Below are positions 24,201 to 33,668 of a stretch of DNA of 64,000 bases, piece by piece. The stretch lies in assembly GCA_002794775.1 (NCBI GenBank), contig NBAY01000054.1, forward strand, positions 62,001-126,000, given 5' to 3'. The position numbers and the translations under genes were made by a program. The notes below the pieces were generated by a model. That model saw only the letters and a list, made by a program, of their open reading frames with translations. It was not told the origin of the DNA and searched no databases. Within the stretch, counting starts at the first letter, position 1. Each line of letters starts with the position of its first letter. The DNA is from Porodaedalea pini. Lineage: Eukaryota; Basidiomycota; Agaricomycetes; Hymenochaetales; Hymenochaetaceae.

Positions 24201-25768
24201 ACGACGTTGTTTTCATCAAGGAGAAGTGGTTGAACTGAGGAGTGGTGAGGATGTCACATGACGAGGTGTTGAAATGAGTGAGTGAAGTGCAGAGGGCGCA
24301 AGATGAGTCGGAGAGGCCGACGAATGTGACGAATGTCAATGGATTGTGGTGGATGAAGGGCAAGGTGTACGTACTGTCAACAATGAAGGAAGCGGTGCTG
24401 TGGGAATACCATGACTCGACCCTGGCTGGACATCCCAGATTGTCGAAGACGGTCGAACTGGTATGTCGAGATTTCTGGTGGGCATCAATGTTCTCTGATG
24501 TCCGAGTGTATGTTCAAGGGTGCAACTGATGTCAGCAAACTAAGGCCTTGAGAACATCGAGGTCTAGACCGCTTTATCCAAATGCAGTCCCTGAAGGCCC
24601 TTGGGAAATTGTCATGGTGGATCTCATCAGAGAGCTCCCAGAATCGAAGGGACACAATGTGATCTGCGTCTTTGTCGACAGATTCTCCAAACAAGTCCAT
24701 GCAATCCTGATGACAATGAAACTATTGGCTGAAGGTATGGCGCAATTGTACTGAGACCACGTCTTCCGCCTACATGGTTTGCTGAAGAAAATCATCCACG
24801 ACCGAGGCATGCAATTCAACGCGTTGATGATGAAGGAGTTATACAAACTCCTGCACATCGAAGGCAACCTGTCAATAGCATACCACCTGCAGACAGACGG
24901 TCAAACGGAATGCGTCAACCAAGAGCTCAAACAATATCTCTGGCTCTTCATTGACCATCGGCAATTGGACTGGAAGGACTGGCTCCCCCTCACAGAGTTT
25001 GCTTATAACAACTGCAAACACTCAGCGATGAAGATGTCCCCTTTCTATGCAAACACAGGACGTCACCATATGAGCTTCGACACCATACAAACTTCCTCTG
25101 CCAACATGTCAGCGGAAGAATTTGCGAAGCACATAAAGGAGACACATCGTGTTGCAAAGGACAATCTGGTCAAGGTGGTGGAAGACATGAAGCGCTACCA
25201 TGACCAGATGGCAGGAGCATTGATGGAGTACAAAGCTGGTGACAAGGTCTTCCTCGATGGGTGAAACATCAGCATGGACTTGCCCACAAAGAAGCTTGCT
25301 GACAAGTGGTATGGCCCCTTTGACATTGTAGACAAGGTGGGAGCAAGTGCTTACAAGCTCAAGCTCCCAAAGCGATGGAAGAAGGTCCACCCCATGTTCA
25401 ACGAGGCTCTGTTGAAACTGGCAGTTGAACCATCTTTCGAAAGTCAGAAACAACCGCTGCCACCACCGCCAGAAATCATTGAAAATGAGGAAGAGTATGA
25501 AATCAAGGAAGTCATTGACTCACGTCTGCACCAAGGGAAACTACAGTACCTCGTCAAATGGGTCGGGTACAATGAACCAACTTGGCAGCCCGAGACAGAT
25601 TTCAGTAAGAACACGAAGGAGGCGATCTCTGAATTCTATCGAAAACATCCTGGCGCCCCTTGCAAACTCGACATTCCTTGTCAACGACTCTGCCCACTCT
25701 TTGTCAACACTGAGCCAGACAACCATGATCTTGGTTGGTTGGGACGCCCAACCTTGAAGGGGGGGTAA
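21214..25768 (+). pseudogene. A2 pol: protease to chromodomain, interrupted by LTR-B
   Basis: It starts at the -1 heptamer GGGTTTT (21214-21220). Protease LVDSGCMGSC lies near 21490-21520, RT with YLDD near 22440, and RNase H 22870-23060, continuing at 23998 after LTR-B. The integrase zinc site is near 24430-24540 and the core 24600-24960 keeps all three acidic residues (VDLI, HDRG, VNQE). The chromodomain (YLVKWVGYNEPTWQPETDF) is at 25545-25660. It ends TAA 25766-25768 next to the LTR. At least six stops, mainly TGA, make it inactive. Confidence 0.88.
23064..23993 (+). repeat. LTR-B copy 1, probable solo LTR in A2 RNase H
   Basis: The 930-base block begins TGTAGATCCTG and ends CTCTACA. It is flanked by a perfect 4-base duplication GCAC (23060-23063, 23994-23997). 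It splits the RNase H codons for LLGxxHKIE exactly. It is homologous to 48132-49017 read on the minus strand, with shared CTGTGGTA and repeated CGGTACG-type motifs. Confidence 0.82.
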
Positions 25769-26204
25769 TGTTAGGACTCGAACTTTCCCTCTTCTTTTAT
25801 TTTCTTTTATCTCCCCTTTTACCATTTCCTTTCTTTTAAATCACCCCTTTTCATTATATTTAATCATCTTTCCAATCATTTCCCACATTCCCTTCACATG
25901 ACCTTCATTTGTTCCATTCCATCTGCTCATGTAATGTTAGGTAATATAGTCTCACGGTCATCACTATATAAGGTCTCAGGAATTGCATGAACTCCTTGTT
26001 CTGCTTTTCCTCTTACCTCCACAACGACCTAGGTGAGACTCGTCCCCCTTGTATTAGTTTAGCCTTGTATTAATCCTCTTACCTCCGTGATGACCTAGCC
26101 TGAGTACAGCATGTCCTAAGTCCCCACTCGAGTATAGCATGTCCCAGACAACAGTCAGCCAAGGCCTGCCCAGTCTGAGTCATCTCCCGGACTCCCGCCT
26201 AACA
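25769..26204 (+). repeat. 3' LTR of A2
   Basis: It is preceded by a purine tract (GAAGGGGGGGTAA) and followed by CCAGG. It has the same length as 12578-13013. Confidence 0.95.
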
Positions 26205-26209
26205 CCAGG

Positions 26210-26284
26210 TGGTGGTGGTGGTTTGCTTGGTTCTTCCTGGACCTTTGTCTGTATGCACGTAGAGTGCCGGGGAGCTTCAGACAT
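26210..26284 (-). pseudogene. C2 gag, first 25 codons
   Basis: The ATG at 26284-26282 (MSEAPRHST...) reads into PPPPP and, across A2, into 12577 (GGRGQGRPRG). The join is in frame, which confirms the A2 insertion point. Confidence 0.75.
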
Positions 26285-26336
26285 TGACCTGATACTTAGG
26301 TGAGGCACCTTGTCCCCCTCACAGTGGGCTCCAATG

Positions 26337-27136
26337 TGTAGGGGTGCAGACTCTTCTAATCTGAAGGGCAATCCGGGCTAACACTCATGTTCAACCCAAG
26401 GGAGACTGCGGTGACTCGGTATACTGAGAGGGACAACCTAAGTAGAGCAAGGTTTGAGATATGAAGACTCAGCAATACAGATATGTGCGGGAATCCGGTT
26501 GGACCAAGACTCAGCTGAATAGGGTCGGCACTTTAGATAGTGGCTGGAACTTTTGGTGATTGGGTATTGGAGTTCTGAGAGTCAGTGGTAAAGTCGGCGT
26601 GTATCATTTCAGAGTAAGAGTCAGGTGAATAGTGCATAGAACTGCATGTAGTAGATTGCTGCTGTCTATAGGTAGAGGGGGAACTTGCTTTTTTACTGCT
26701 TGAGCTACTGCAGTTTTATACTAAACTAGTGCAAGGAAAATGATCTAAGACTCAGCTGAGTCTGTGAGAGTAAATGTGAGAGTGAGTTGGCAACCGGCCT
26801 GCACACATCATGCAGCCAATCGTCGCGGAGTGGTGTTGTAGAGTCCAACCTGCTTTCTAGTCTCCCACTGCTGCACAGCCATATCCCACATCCTTGTCCT
26901 GTCCATCTGATTCCTTCCACCTGTGCCCACGAGAGTCGGTCGTCCATGTGCTGATCGACCTCATATGGTATCCATCCATCCAACTGTGTCCATACCAAGA
27001 GTTATAATAAAGAGTCGGCTGCTGATTATAAATGAATAAAAGGTAACATTCAGCAGCCGGTAAAGGGTGTCAAAGGAGTAGTGTAATTGAAGGGAGAAAG
27101 ACTCAGCCAGCACGTAGGCAATGGTTAATTGCTACA
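26337..27136 (-). repeat. 5' LTR of C2
   Basis: It is 800 bases. On the minus strand it begins TGTAGCAATTAACC and ends CCCCTACA. The TGGAGCCCACTG primer site follows, reading towards 26284. Confidence 0.88.
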
Positions 27137-27198
27137 GCTTGAGCTTACTGGAGATGCATGATCATAAATTATCCATATAAGAATGCACACATGATACT

Positions 27199-27456
27199 CT
27201 ACAGATCTGCATATCCCTCAGATTCATCTCCTCCATTGTCTTCTCCATCTTTGGCTCCAAGGTATGTAAACTTGGCACCTTCATCCTCCTCCTCATCTAC
27301 TTCTTCTTTGCTGTCTTCATCCTTCTCACTGTCTGAATTCTCTTCATATTCTTCACTGCTTCCTTCCTCAGCCACTTCTTCATGATCTGGCTGCATTAGA
27401 ACATCCCTCAGAAGACTCCTGTTTAAGTGCCAAGTCACTTCAGGCCATCCCTTCAA
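27199..27456 (-). CDS. Short acidic ORF of unknown origin
   Basis: The frame has 85 codons with a Glu/Asp/Ser-rich middle (about residues 25-75) in DNA that is otherwise non-coding and AT-rich. No domain is recognised. It may be the end of an older gene or chance. It lies just outside the C2 LTR. Confidence 0.2.
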   Translation of the reverse strand: MKGWPEVTWHLNRSLLRDVLMQPDHEEVAEEGSSEEYEENSDSEKDEDSKEEVDEEEDEGAKFTYLGAKDGEDNGGDESEGYADL

Positions 27457-27930
27457 GGAGACCTATTAGGGCAATTCATACACGCAACTAATTGACCTAA
27501 TAGGTATCATGACTGGGAGTGCCCAAATCTGCTGGGTACTCCCAATTAGGCATGCCCAAATCTCCTGGGCACTCCTAATTGGGCATGCCCAAATGTGTCA
27601 CTGTCACTGACTGTCTGGGGGACTTTGGGGCACACCCAATTTCATTTTTTGCCATAAAATCTGGGACCATAGAGGCTGTATTTTATTGTTTTTAGCCTTA
27701 CAATTTAGCACTCTTGCTGTTGATTAGGTTGCAAACTACTGGCTGCATGAATTGACCTTTGATCTGAGTTACAGTCATTTGCTGAAGTATTTACAATCAC
27801 CTTTTTTGCATCTCAGAAAGTGCTCCTTTGGCTTCAAGAATCAACATTTCACTCAATTCTTCACTAATTCATGTCTAATAAATTGCTAAATACATAGTTT
27901 AATTACTGCCAAATATCAATGAGGCAGCAA

Positions 27931-28352
27931 GTGACATGAGAAGATAAAGAGCCTATTCTGTGAAGATTAGGTGTTTAGACAGGCAATATTCTTCCATAAT
28001 TCTTCCTGAGTTCAAATCTGAAGCTAAAGACATAAAACTTGCTAAATAATGATTTATGTAAGCTATTATGATTTTTAGATGTTTCTATTGGGTGCAGAAT
28101 AAATACTTAAAGATAATCTATGCTAAGTAAGTTTGGCAGAGGTTTAGAGTTTCTGAAGCTAAGACAAACAAGATAGGAAATATACATTTCTACACACAGT
28201 CACTGCTTAAAATCATAATAAATCATATAGATCGTCCTTCAGTAAGTTTTATGCCTTTAACTTCAGATTTGAACTAGGGAAGAATCAGTGAAGAATATTG
28301 CCTGTCTGAACACCTAAAATTTACAGAATAGGCTCTTTATTTTCTTACTTCA
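27931..28352. repeat. Inverted-repeat (MITE-like) element, arms about 120 bases
   Basis: The left arm (about 27931-28050) and right arm (about 28236-28352) share, in inverse orientation, AATAAAGAGCCTATTCTGT-like and ACAGGCAATATTCTTC segments plus TTCAAATCTGAAG. The spacer is about 180 bases. Arms show around 85% identity by eye. Target duplication is unclear. Confidence 0.5.
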
Positions 28353-28750
28353 CTCTTTAATAACCTGTTTAGGAATATTTTTAATAGTATAATAATATGC
28401 TTGTACTTGGCTATCATAACATTAGCTATTTGTGTGTTTCAGTTGTGCTTGTCTTCATAAGAGTGTTACTGAGGTTGTATCACCCTACATTGGCTGCTTG
28501 GTTTGACTTGACTAAATGCATATGACATTTTATGATAAGATAGTTAATTATTATAGCACTGAATTAGCTCTGTAACAACATCTTCTAGTTATTAGCTGTG
28601 CTATTACAAAAGCATTAGCATGCCATTTAAAAACATTGCTAAAACATTGCCTAAGTTCATAATTATTGCTATTAGTCAAATTATGAATTTAGCAACTTTT
28701 CTGACAAGAATTGAGATATTAAAGCCAAAAGAGCACTCTGTACTTTCCTA

Positions 28751-29081
28751 CAGGTGGTTCCAAAAAGTGTTCAGCCCCCCTGTTTTTGGAATTGATTGAC
28801 ATGGCCTAAGCAGGAAGGTGATTTGTATGATCCAAACCTCCATTCCATGCATTCTGACATCTGTCTCCTCATCCTTCAAGCAAAATCAGTCTAGAAAAAA
28901 ATTATACAGGTATCAATTATATACATACACTCAAGATACATTATTTCCTGTCAAATAATGAGAGAATCATGTATATCCAATGACCAGTGTTTTCTCCCTC
29001 ATGCTAATCACCTTCCTGCTTAGGCCATGTCAATTGGTTCCAAAAATGGGGGGGGGGGCGAACACTTTTCAGAACCACCCG
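28751..29081. mobile_element. Mariner-type MITE flanked by TA
   Basis: It is 331 bases, beginning CAGGTGGTTCC and ending GGTTCT-complement ...GAACCACCCG, with TA at 28749-28750 and 29082-29083. Terminal inverted repeats of about 75 bases share CATGGCCTAAGCAGGAAGGT. A poly-G run marks the right arm. It has no coding capacity. Confidence 0.75.
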
Positions 29082-29466
29082 TATATGTGATATAATATAT
29101 AATCTTCTATACCATATCATAGGGCTTGTAATACAGACTGTACTTAAAGCCAGAAGTTTTAAATATGATTATACTATATACAGTACAGTGCAGAGTGCTA
29201 AACTGAAGAGAACAAGAAAAAAAATAGATCTGAGGTCCAAAAAATAGCTAAGCTTGACCTGTGCTCAAATATCAGGTACAACATTTAATGTTCAAAAATT
29301 TGACTGATGCTTTAGAGACAAGTGTGACAGTATAGAGACTGCATTCTCAAGTTTATAACTAGAACTGTATATGATAATAATATTGTATATTCTTCTGAGA
29401 CTAGGCATTACTGAGTGAGACAGAGAAGTTTGATTTAGTGAGCCTAGAAAACTAGTTTATGGCCAG

Positions 29467-29536
29467 TTGGGAATACCCAGTTGGGAGTACCCAGTTGGGA
29501 GTACCCAGTTGGGAGTACCCATTTGGGAGCACCCAA
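29467..29536. repeat. Tandem 14-base repeat
   Basis: There are five head-to-tail copies of CCAGTTGGGAGTAC with one or two changes in the outer units. Each unit contains the near-palindrome GGGAGTACCC. Related units occur near 27515-27598. Confidence 0.7.
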
Positions 29537-30127
29537 CTATTTGGGAGTGCCCAGGGAGTGCCCAATATTTGGAAATGCCCAGTTGGGTCTCCTTTTTATT
29601 CCTGCCCAGGAATGTTTTTTATTTTATTTTTGAAATAGAAATCATTATGTCATGAAAATTAGAATATGTCTAGAATAGAAGCCTTGGTAATTCTACAGAG
29701 AATTTCTCAACCTTTCATTCTAGACTCTTACATCACTGCCTTGCTTTCACTGGTGGCAGGTGGTCTTGACTCATGCATCTCTTAAGAGGCCAACCTAATT
29801 GCTTATATCATAATGTCAAAGCAACTGTTTCACAAGGCCTGTTCTCAAGACCACCTGTGGAGGGCACCTGCACATACCACACAACTGGGTCTGACACATT
29901 GGTGGCTCTTTGCTGCATTTCACCATAAGCTGTGATAGCTCTGCCTCATCCATCTCAGGCATCACCTTGAGCTGTACAAGGCAAATGGCTGGTACAAGGT
30001 AGAATAATAAAGTAGTTGCACACATAAAACCTGCCTTCATTTCATTTTGATGATGAGGTTGCTGCCCTGTTCCTCTGTACCTTCTCAATTGCACACTCAA
30101 GATGCTCAGTTGCCATGTAGTGCAAAC

Positions 30128-31610
30128 TCAAAATAAGTATAAAGTGAGACAATTACAACAAACACAGTGTACCTTGTCAGTAGCATGTGTACCCAGCATA
30201 TAGAGAGGTGGCACAATGAGCCTTTGACGAGAGAGACACCTCACCTTCCCTCTTATCCAACTGATGCCATCAGGATGTGTGATCACCTTGAAAGCATAAC
30301 CCTGATCAATCAAGAACTGTTGTTGTTTCATGCTGTAAAACATCTCCTGCATGTCTTTCAACACAAGCAAGTAGAAGAATGCATTGAAGCCCTTGTCATT
30401 ATGTTGCTTTGCACATAAAATCTGCCCAAGATGTTGCACCTCCTGCCTCCACAAGCTGAAGTGCGAGGAAATCTGAATGAGGCATGTTGCCTCAGGCAGA
30501 TCAATTGAGGTGTCACCCACCTTGGACAGGAAGATGGTGTTGACTTTCAGGTGGTGCTGGAAATGTTACAGTACCTGCATACACTCCACTTGCAACATCC
30601 CACCATGGATATACAGTTTCCCAAGTTTTTGGGTGTAGTGCTGCTTTTTTGTTAGAATACTTCATCGATGTAGAACTAAGGGGCATACCTCAAGAGCATA
30701 GACATTGTCAGAGAAAACAATGATCTTGTCACCCCTGTCCTCATAGTATTTGATGAGGAACTGACATGCCTGGATCTTATTCAGGTTCATGCAGTACAAA
30801 AGCATTCACTTTCAACTCTGCTCGCATAGATACTTGTGGTAGAACTCGGGTGTCCTGGGGCACCAGACCTCTGCACACTGGACATTCGCAATATGTCCCT
30901 TCATGGCGAGATCCATCCAGTTTGCCTTGTACAGCTTTGGCCCAATCATGTAGTTGAGGTCTGTGATCTTATTGTCCTCATGTACAAGTGTCGCAGTGAG
31001 CCCCAGCTTCAAATGTGCCTTGTTGTTGTGATGACATGTCAGAACATCACCACTGGCATGACATGCACTTCATCAAGTAAAATGAAACCCCACTCACAAC
31101 CTTGAAGGAACTCCATCATCTTTTTGGACTCATGGGATCAATTATGTGTGTTGGCGACCATCGAGTATGTTGAGATGACAATGCTGCTGTCACCTGCAAA
31201 CTATAATCTGTCATAAGAACTTTCTCCATAACATGTTGCTTTGTTCCACATACCTTCTTCTTCTGATCAGCAGTAAAAATAGCTATCTGTTTCTCTGTGA
31301 TATTGGACCATTGCATAACCTGTTGCTTCCACTGCATGATCGACATCCTACAGAAAAGATGAGCAGGTAGTCCGAGCTGTTCAGTATCTACTTATGATGA
31401 CATGGCAAGGACTAGACAAGACTTCTTGATAGTGCATGCTGCTGTGATACCGATAAGTGTTTTTCCAGCACTGCATGGAAGTACAATTATTCTAGATTGA
31501 GCACAACTATGACAGGAAGCGATTAGGATGAGGAAAGAGCAGATAGAATGCTATGCACCCATTCCCGAACATCTTACTCATGCTTGTCTCCTAGTACGGA
31601 TGGATCACAG
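30128..31610 (-). pseudogene. XPB/Ssl2 DNA helicase pseudogene, C-terminal half (helicase motifs)
   Basis: In order on the minus strand: a damaged MFGNG segment near 31565; a Walker A-like [11 protein letters not shown] near 31485-31450 (usual CGAGK; Gly to Ser); [13 protein letters not shown] near 31320; [11 protein letters not shown] near 31160; the box LLDEVHVMP at 31078-31050; [36 protein letters not shown] (30880s); [18 protein letters not shown]; YNAFFYxLV-like [21 protein letters not shown] (about 30280). These are the conserved blocks of the TFIIH helicase XPB. Stops (HN*S, F*H) and frame changes show it is dead. The C-terminal end is not resolved. Confidence 0.85.
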
Positions 31611-32076
31611 TGTTAGAACTTGAACTTTCCCCTTTCTTTATTTTCCCTTTAGATTTTCTTTTCATTTAATCACTCCCTTTCATTATAATTAATCATCTTT
31701 CCAATCATTTCCCACACTCCCTCCACATGACCTTCATTCATTCCATTCTGTTCATTTATGTAACATTAGATAATATAGTCTCATGGTCGTCACTATATAA
31801 GGTCTTAGGAATCACATGAACTCCTTGTTCTGCTTTTCCTCTTACCTCCACAATGACCTAGGTGAGACTCATCCCCCTTGTATTAGTTTAGATCTGTATT
31901 AATCCTCTTACCTCTGCGACGACCTAGTTTGAGTACAACGTGTCCCGAGTCCCAGCTCGAGTATAGCATGTCCCAAACAACGTCGATGACAACTTATCAT
32001 TGCTGTCTGCATCACCATCAGGTGCCACTCATTGAGGCTGCCCAGTCCGAGTCATCTCCTGGACTCCCACCTAACA
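31611..32076 (+). repeat. Solo family A LTR inside the XPB pseudogene
   Basis: It is 466 bases with TGTTAG...CTAACA ends and a perfect duplication CACAG (31606-31610, 32077-32081). It has an extra segment of about 50 bases (around 31978-32040, CGTCGATGACAACTT...) shared only with the LTR at 57312-57777, which has the same length and sits at the same XPB position in the inverted copy. Confidence 0.9.
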
Positions 32077-32793
32077 CACAGTCAATGGTTTGAGATCAAT
32101 GTCAAGGTTGGCATTGATTGTATCATTGTGGAAGTCATACTCCTCAAGCATAGGATATTCGAGCTCATTGCAATGCTTTTTAACATCCTACAATGAAGTG
32201 TGTTAGAGAACGGTCAAGATACACTGATGGTGTACTAACATCTATCTTCATATCGTTGATCTCAAAGGCATGGACATTGTCATCGTCCTCGTTGATTTCA
32301 TCATTGTCTACCCCAACAACACTCATGAATAGGTCTGCATCTGACTGCTTGCTTGCCCTCGCGGAATCTGCCACCTGTCCACCAGCACCCACCTCTTTTG
32401 TTCTGGGAATCACAAGCCCGGCTTTAGATGGTGCCTTGTACATCATGAGAGCTGCAGTAACTGCATTGCCTGGTTGTTGCTGCTGTTGAGGAATTACATG
32501 TGCTTTGCAGATGACACTGTCTTTAAGCAGGTGTTGCAATGTATCAGGGTGACTTGACTCAATGAAGTACTTGTTGTGCTTGAGGATGAGTTTGACCTTC
32601 CCATATGACATGGTGCGCTTGCAGATGAAGCCCACAATCGTGTCCAGAACAGGCACCTTGGGTCTGTCAATAGACATTAGAGGTGGAAAGCAGTTTGCAT
32701 ACTTTTGAAAGACAGTTGAGGACCTGTGGTACTAATATGAGCATCGCCAAGAAAAAACATATGCTCAGATGCTTACTTCTCAGTCTGCAACCT
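32077..32793 (-). pseudogene. XPB/Ssl2 pseudogene, middle exons (left arm)
   Basis: Exon pieces are 32793-32777 (LQTE, cut by C3), 32663-32240 ([12 protein letters not shown]..., [28 protein letters not shown]) and 32187-32077 ([15 protein letters not shown], then DIDLKP). Introns are 32776-32664 (GTAAGC...CAG) and 32239-32188 (GTTAGT...TAG). The 32677-32180 reading is the same as 56711-57208 in the inverted copy. The locus is broken by the solo LTR and C3. Confidence 0.88.
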
Positions 32794-33616
32794 TGTAGTG
32801 ATTAACCATTGCCTACGCGCTGGCCGAGTCTTTCTCCCTTCATTTACACTACTCCTTTGACTCCCTTTACCAGCCACCGAACATTACCATCTATTCATTC
32901 ATAATCGGCAGCCGACACTTTATTATAATTCTTGGTATGGACACGATCAGACAGATGGATGTCATATGAACTCAATTGGCACATGGACGACCGACTCTTG
33001 TGGGCACAGGTGAAAGGAATTAGGTGAGTAGGACAAGGACATGGGATATGGTTGTGCAGTGGTGGGAGACGAGAGAGCAGGTTGGGCACTATCACATCAC
33101 TCCGTGACAATCGGCTGCATGATGTGCGCAGGCCGATCGTCGACTCACATTCACACCTGTTCACACAGACCCGGCCGAGCCTTGCACCACTTTCTCTGCT
33201 TCAGTTTAGTATAAATTCGTGGTAGTGTGTAGATGGAATGATAGGGAGAGACAAGTACAGAGACAGACAGTCCCCTCTCCACCTCTAGACCACAATCTAC
33301 TACATGCATTACTACGCACTACTCACCTGACTCTCATTCTGAAAACAGTATACACTGACTCTGTCACCAACTCTCAGAACTCTGTCACCCAGTCACTGAA
33401 CGCCCTCGGCCGCTGCCACAAGTGCTGATTCTACCTGCCCAAGTCTTGGTCTAACTGGAATCCTGCAGGTATCCATATCGCCAAGTCTTCATATCTCGAA
33501 CCTTGCTCTACTTAGGTTGTCCCTCTCGGTATACCGAGTCACTGCAGTCCCCCTTGGGTTGAACATGAGTGCTAGCCCAGATCGCCCTTTGGATTAGAAG
33601 AGTCTGCACCCCTACA
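32794..33616 (+). repeat. 5' LTR of C3
   Basis: It begins TGTAGTGATTAACC and ends CCCCTACA. A TATAAA is at 33210-33215. Differences from the 3' LTR are mostly CG versus CA or TG. Confidence 0.95.
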
Positions 33617-33619
33617 CAT

Positions 33620-33631
33620 TGGAGCCCACTG
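33620..33631 (+). other. tRNA-type primer-binding site of C3
   Basis: TGGAGCCCACTG begins three bases after the LTR. TGG is the complement of a tRNA CCA end. All family C copies in the window have it. I cannot say which tRNA it matches. Confidence 0.6.
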
Positions 33632-33668
33632 TGAGGGTGACAAGGTGCCTTGCCTAAGTATCAGGTCG

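Larger units (their letters stand above)
12578..26204 (+). mobile_element. Family A chromovirus, copy A2 (full length, with A1 and LTR-B inserted)
   Basis: LTRs of 436 bases each (12578-13013 and 25769-26204) are flanked by a perfect 5-base duplication CCAGG (12573-12577, 26205-26209). Removing A1 plus its TGTAC and LTR-B plus its GCAC leaves about 6.3 kb, close to A1. The order is LTR, self-primer site, leader, gag, protease, RT, RNase H, integrase, chromodomain, LTR. It is inserted in C2 gag. Confidence 0.95.
10369..27136 (-). mobile_element. Family C element, copy C2 (5' part only; hosts C1 and A2)
   Basis: Visible C2 sequence is 27136-26210 and 12577-10369 on the minus strand: 5' LTR, leader and gag. 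A2 (12578-26204) lies inside with a perfect CCAGG duplication. C1 entered at 10368/10369, so the rest of C2 is outside the window. The flank right of the LTR (27137 on) is non-LTR DNA, and GCTT (27137-27140) would be the right target duplication. Confidence 0.85.
27457..29815. other. AT-rich block with short palindromic repeats at both ends; possible DNA transposon
   Basis: There is no ORF of note. Clusters of GGGNNNNCCC palindromes occur near 27515-27598 and 29467-29588. Two smaller inverted-repeat elements sit between them (27931-28352, 28751-29081). Base composition differs clearly from the neighbouring LTR elements. Element boundaries are not resolved. Confidence 0.4.

Noticed and set aside
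29467..29536. Possible CRISPR-like array
   Set aside because: The 14-base units are head to tail with no spacers, in a fungal genome; it is a minisatellite.
30128..32793. XPB as a functional split gene with a very long intron holding C3
   Set aside because: C3 lies inside an exon with a target duplication, and stops and frameshifts occur in all three parts.
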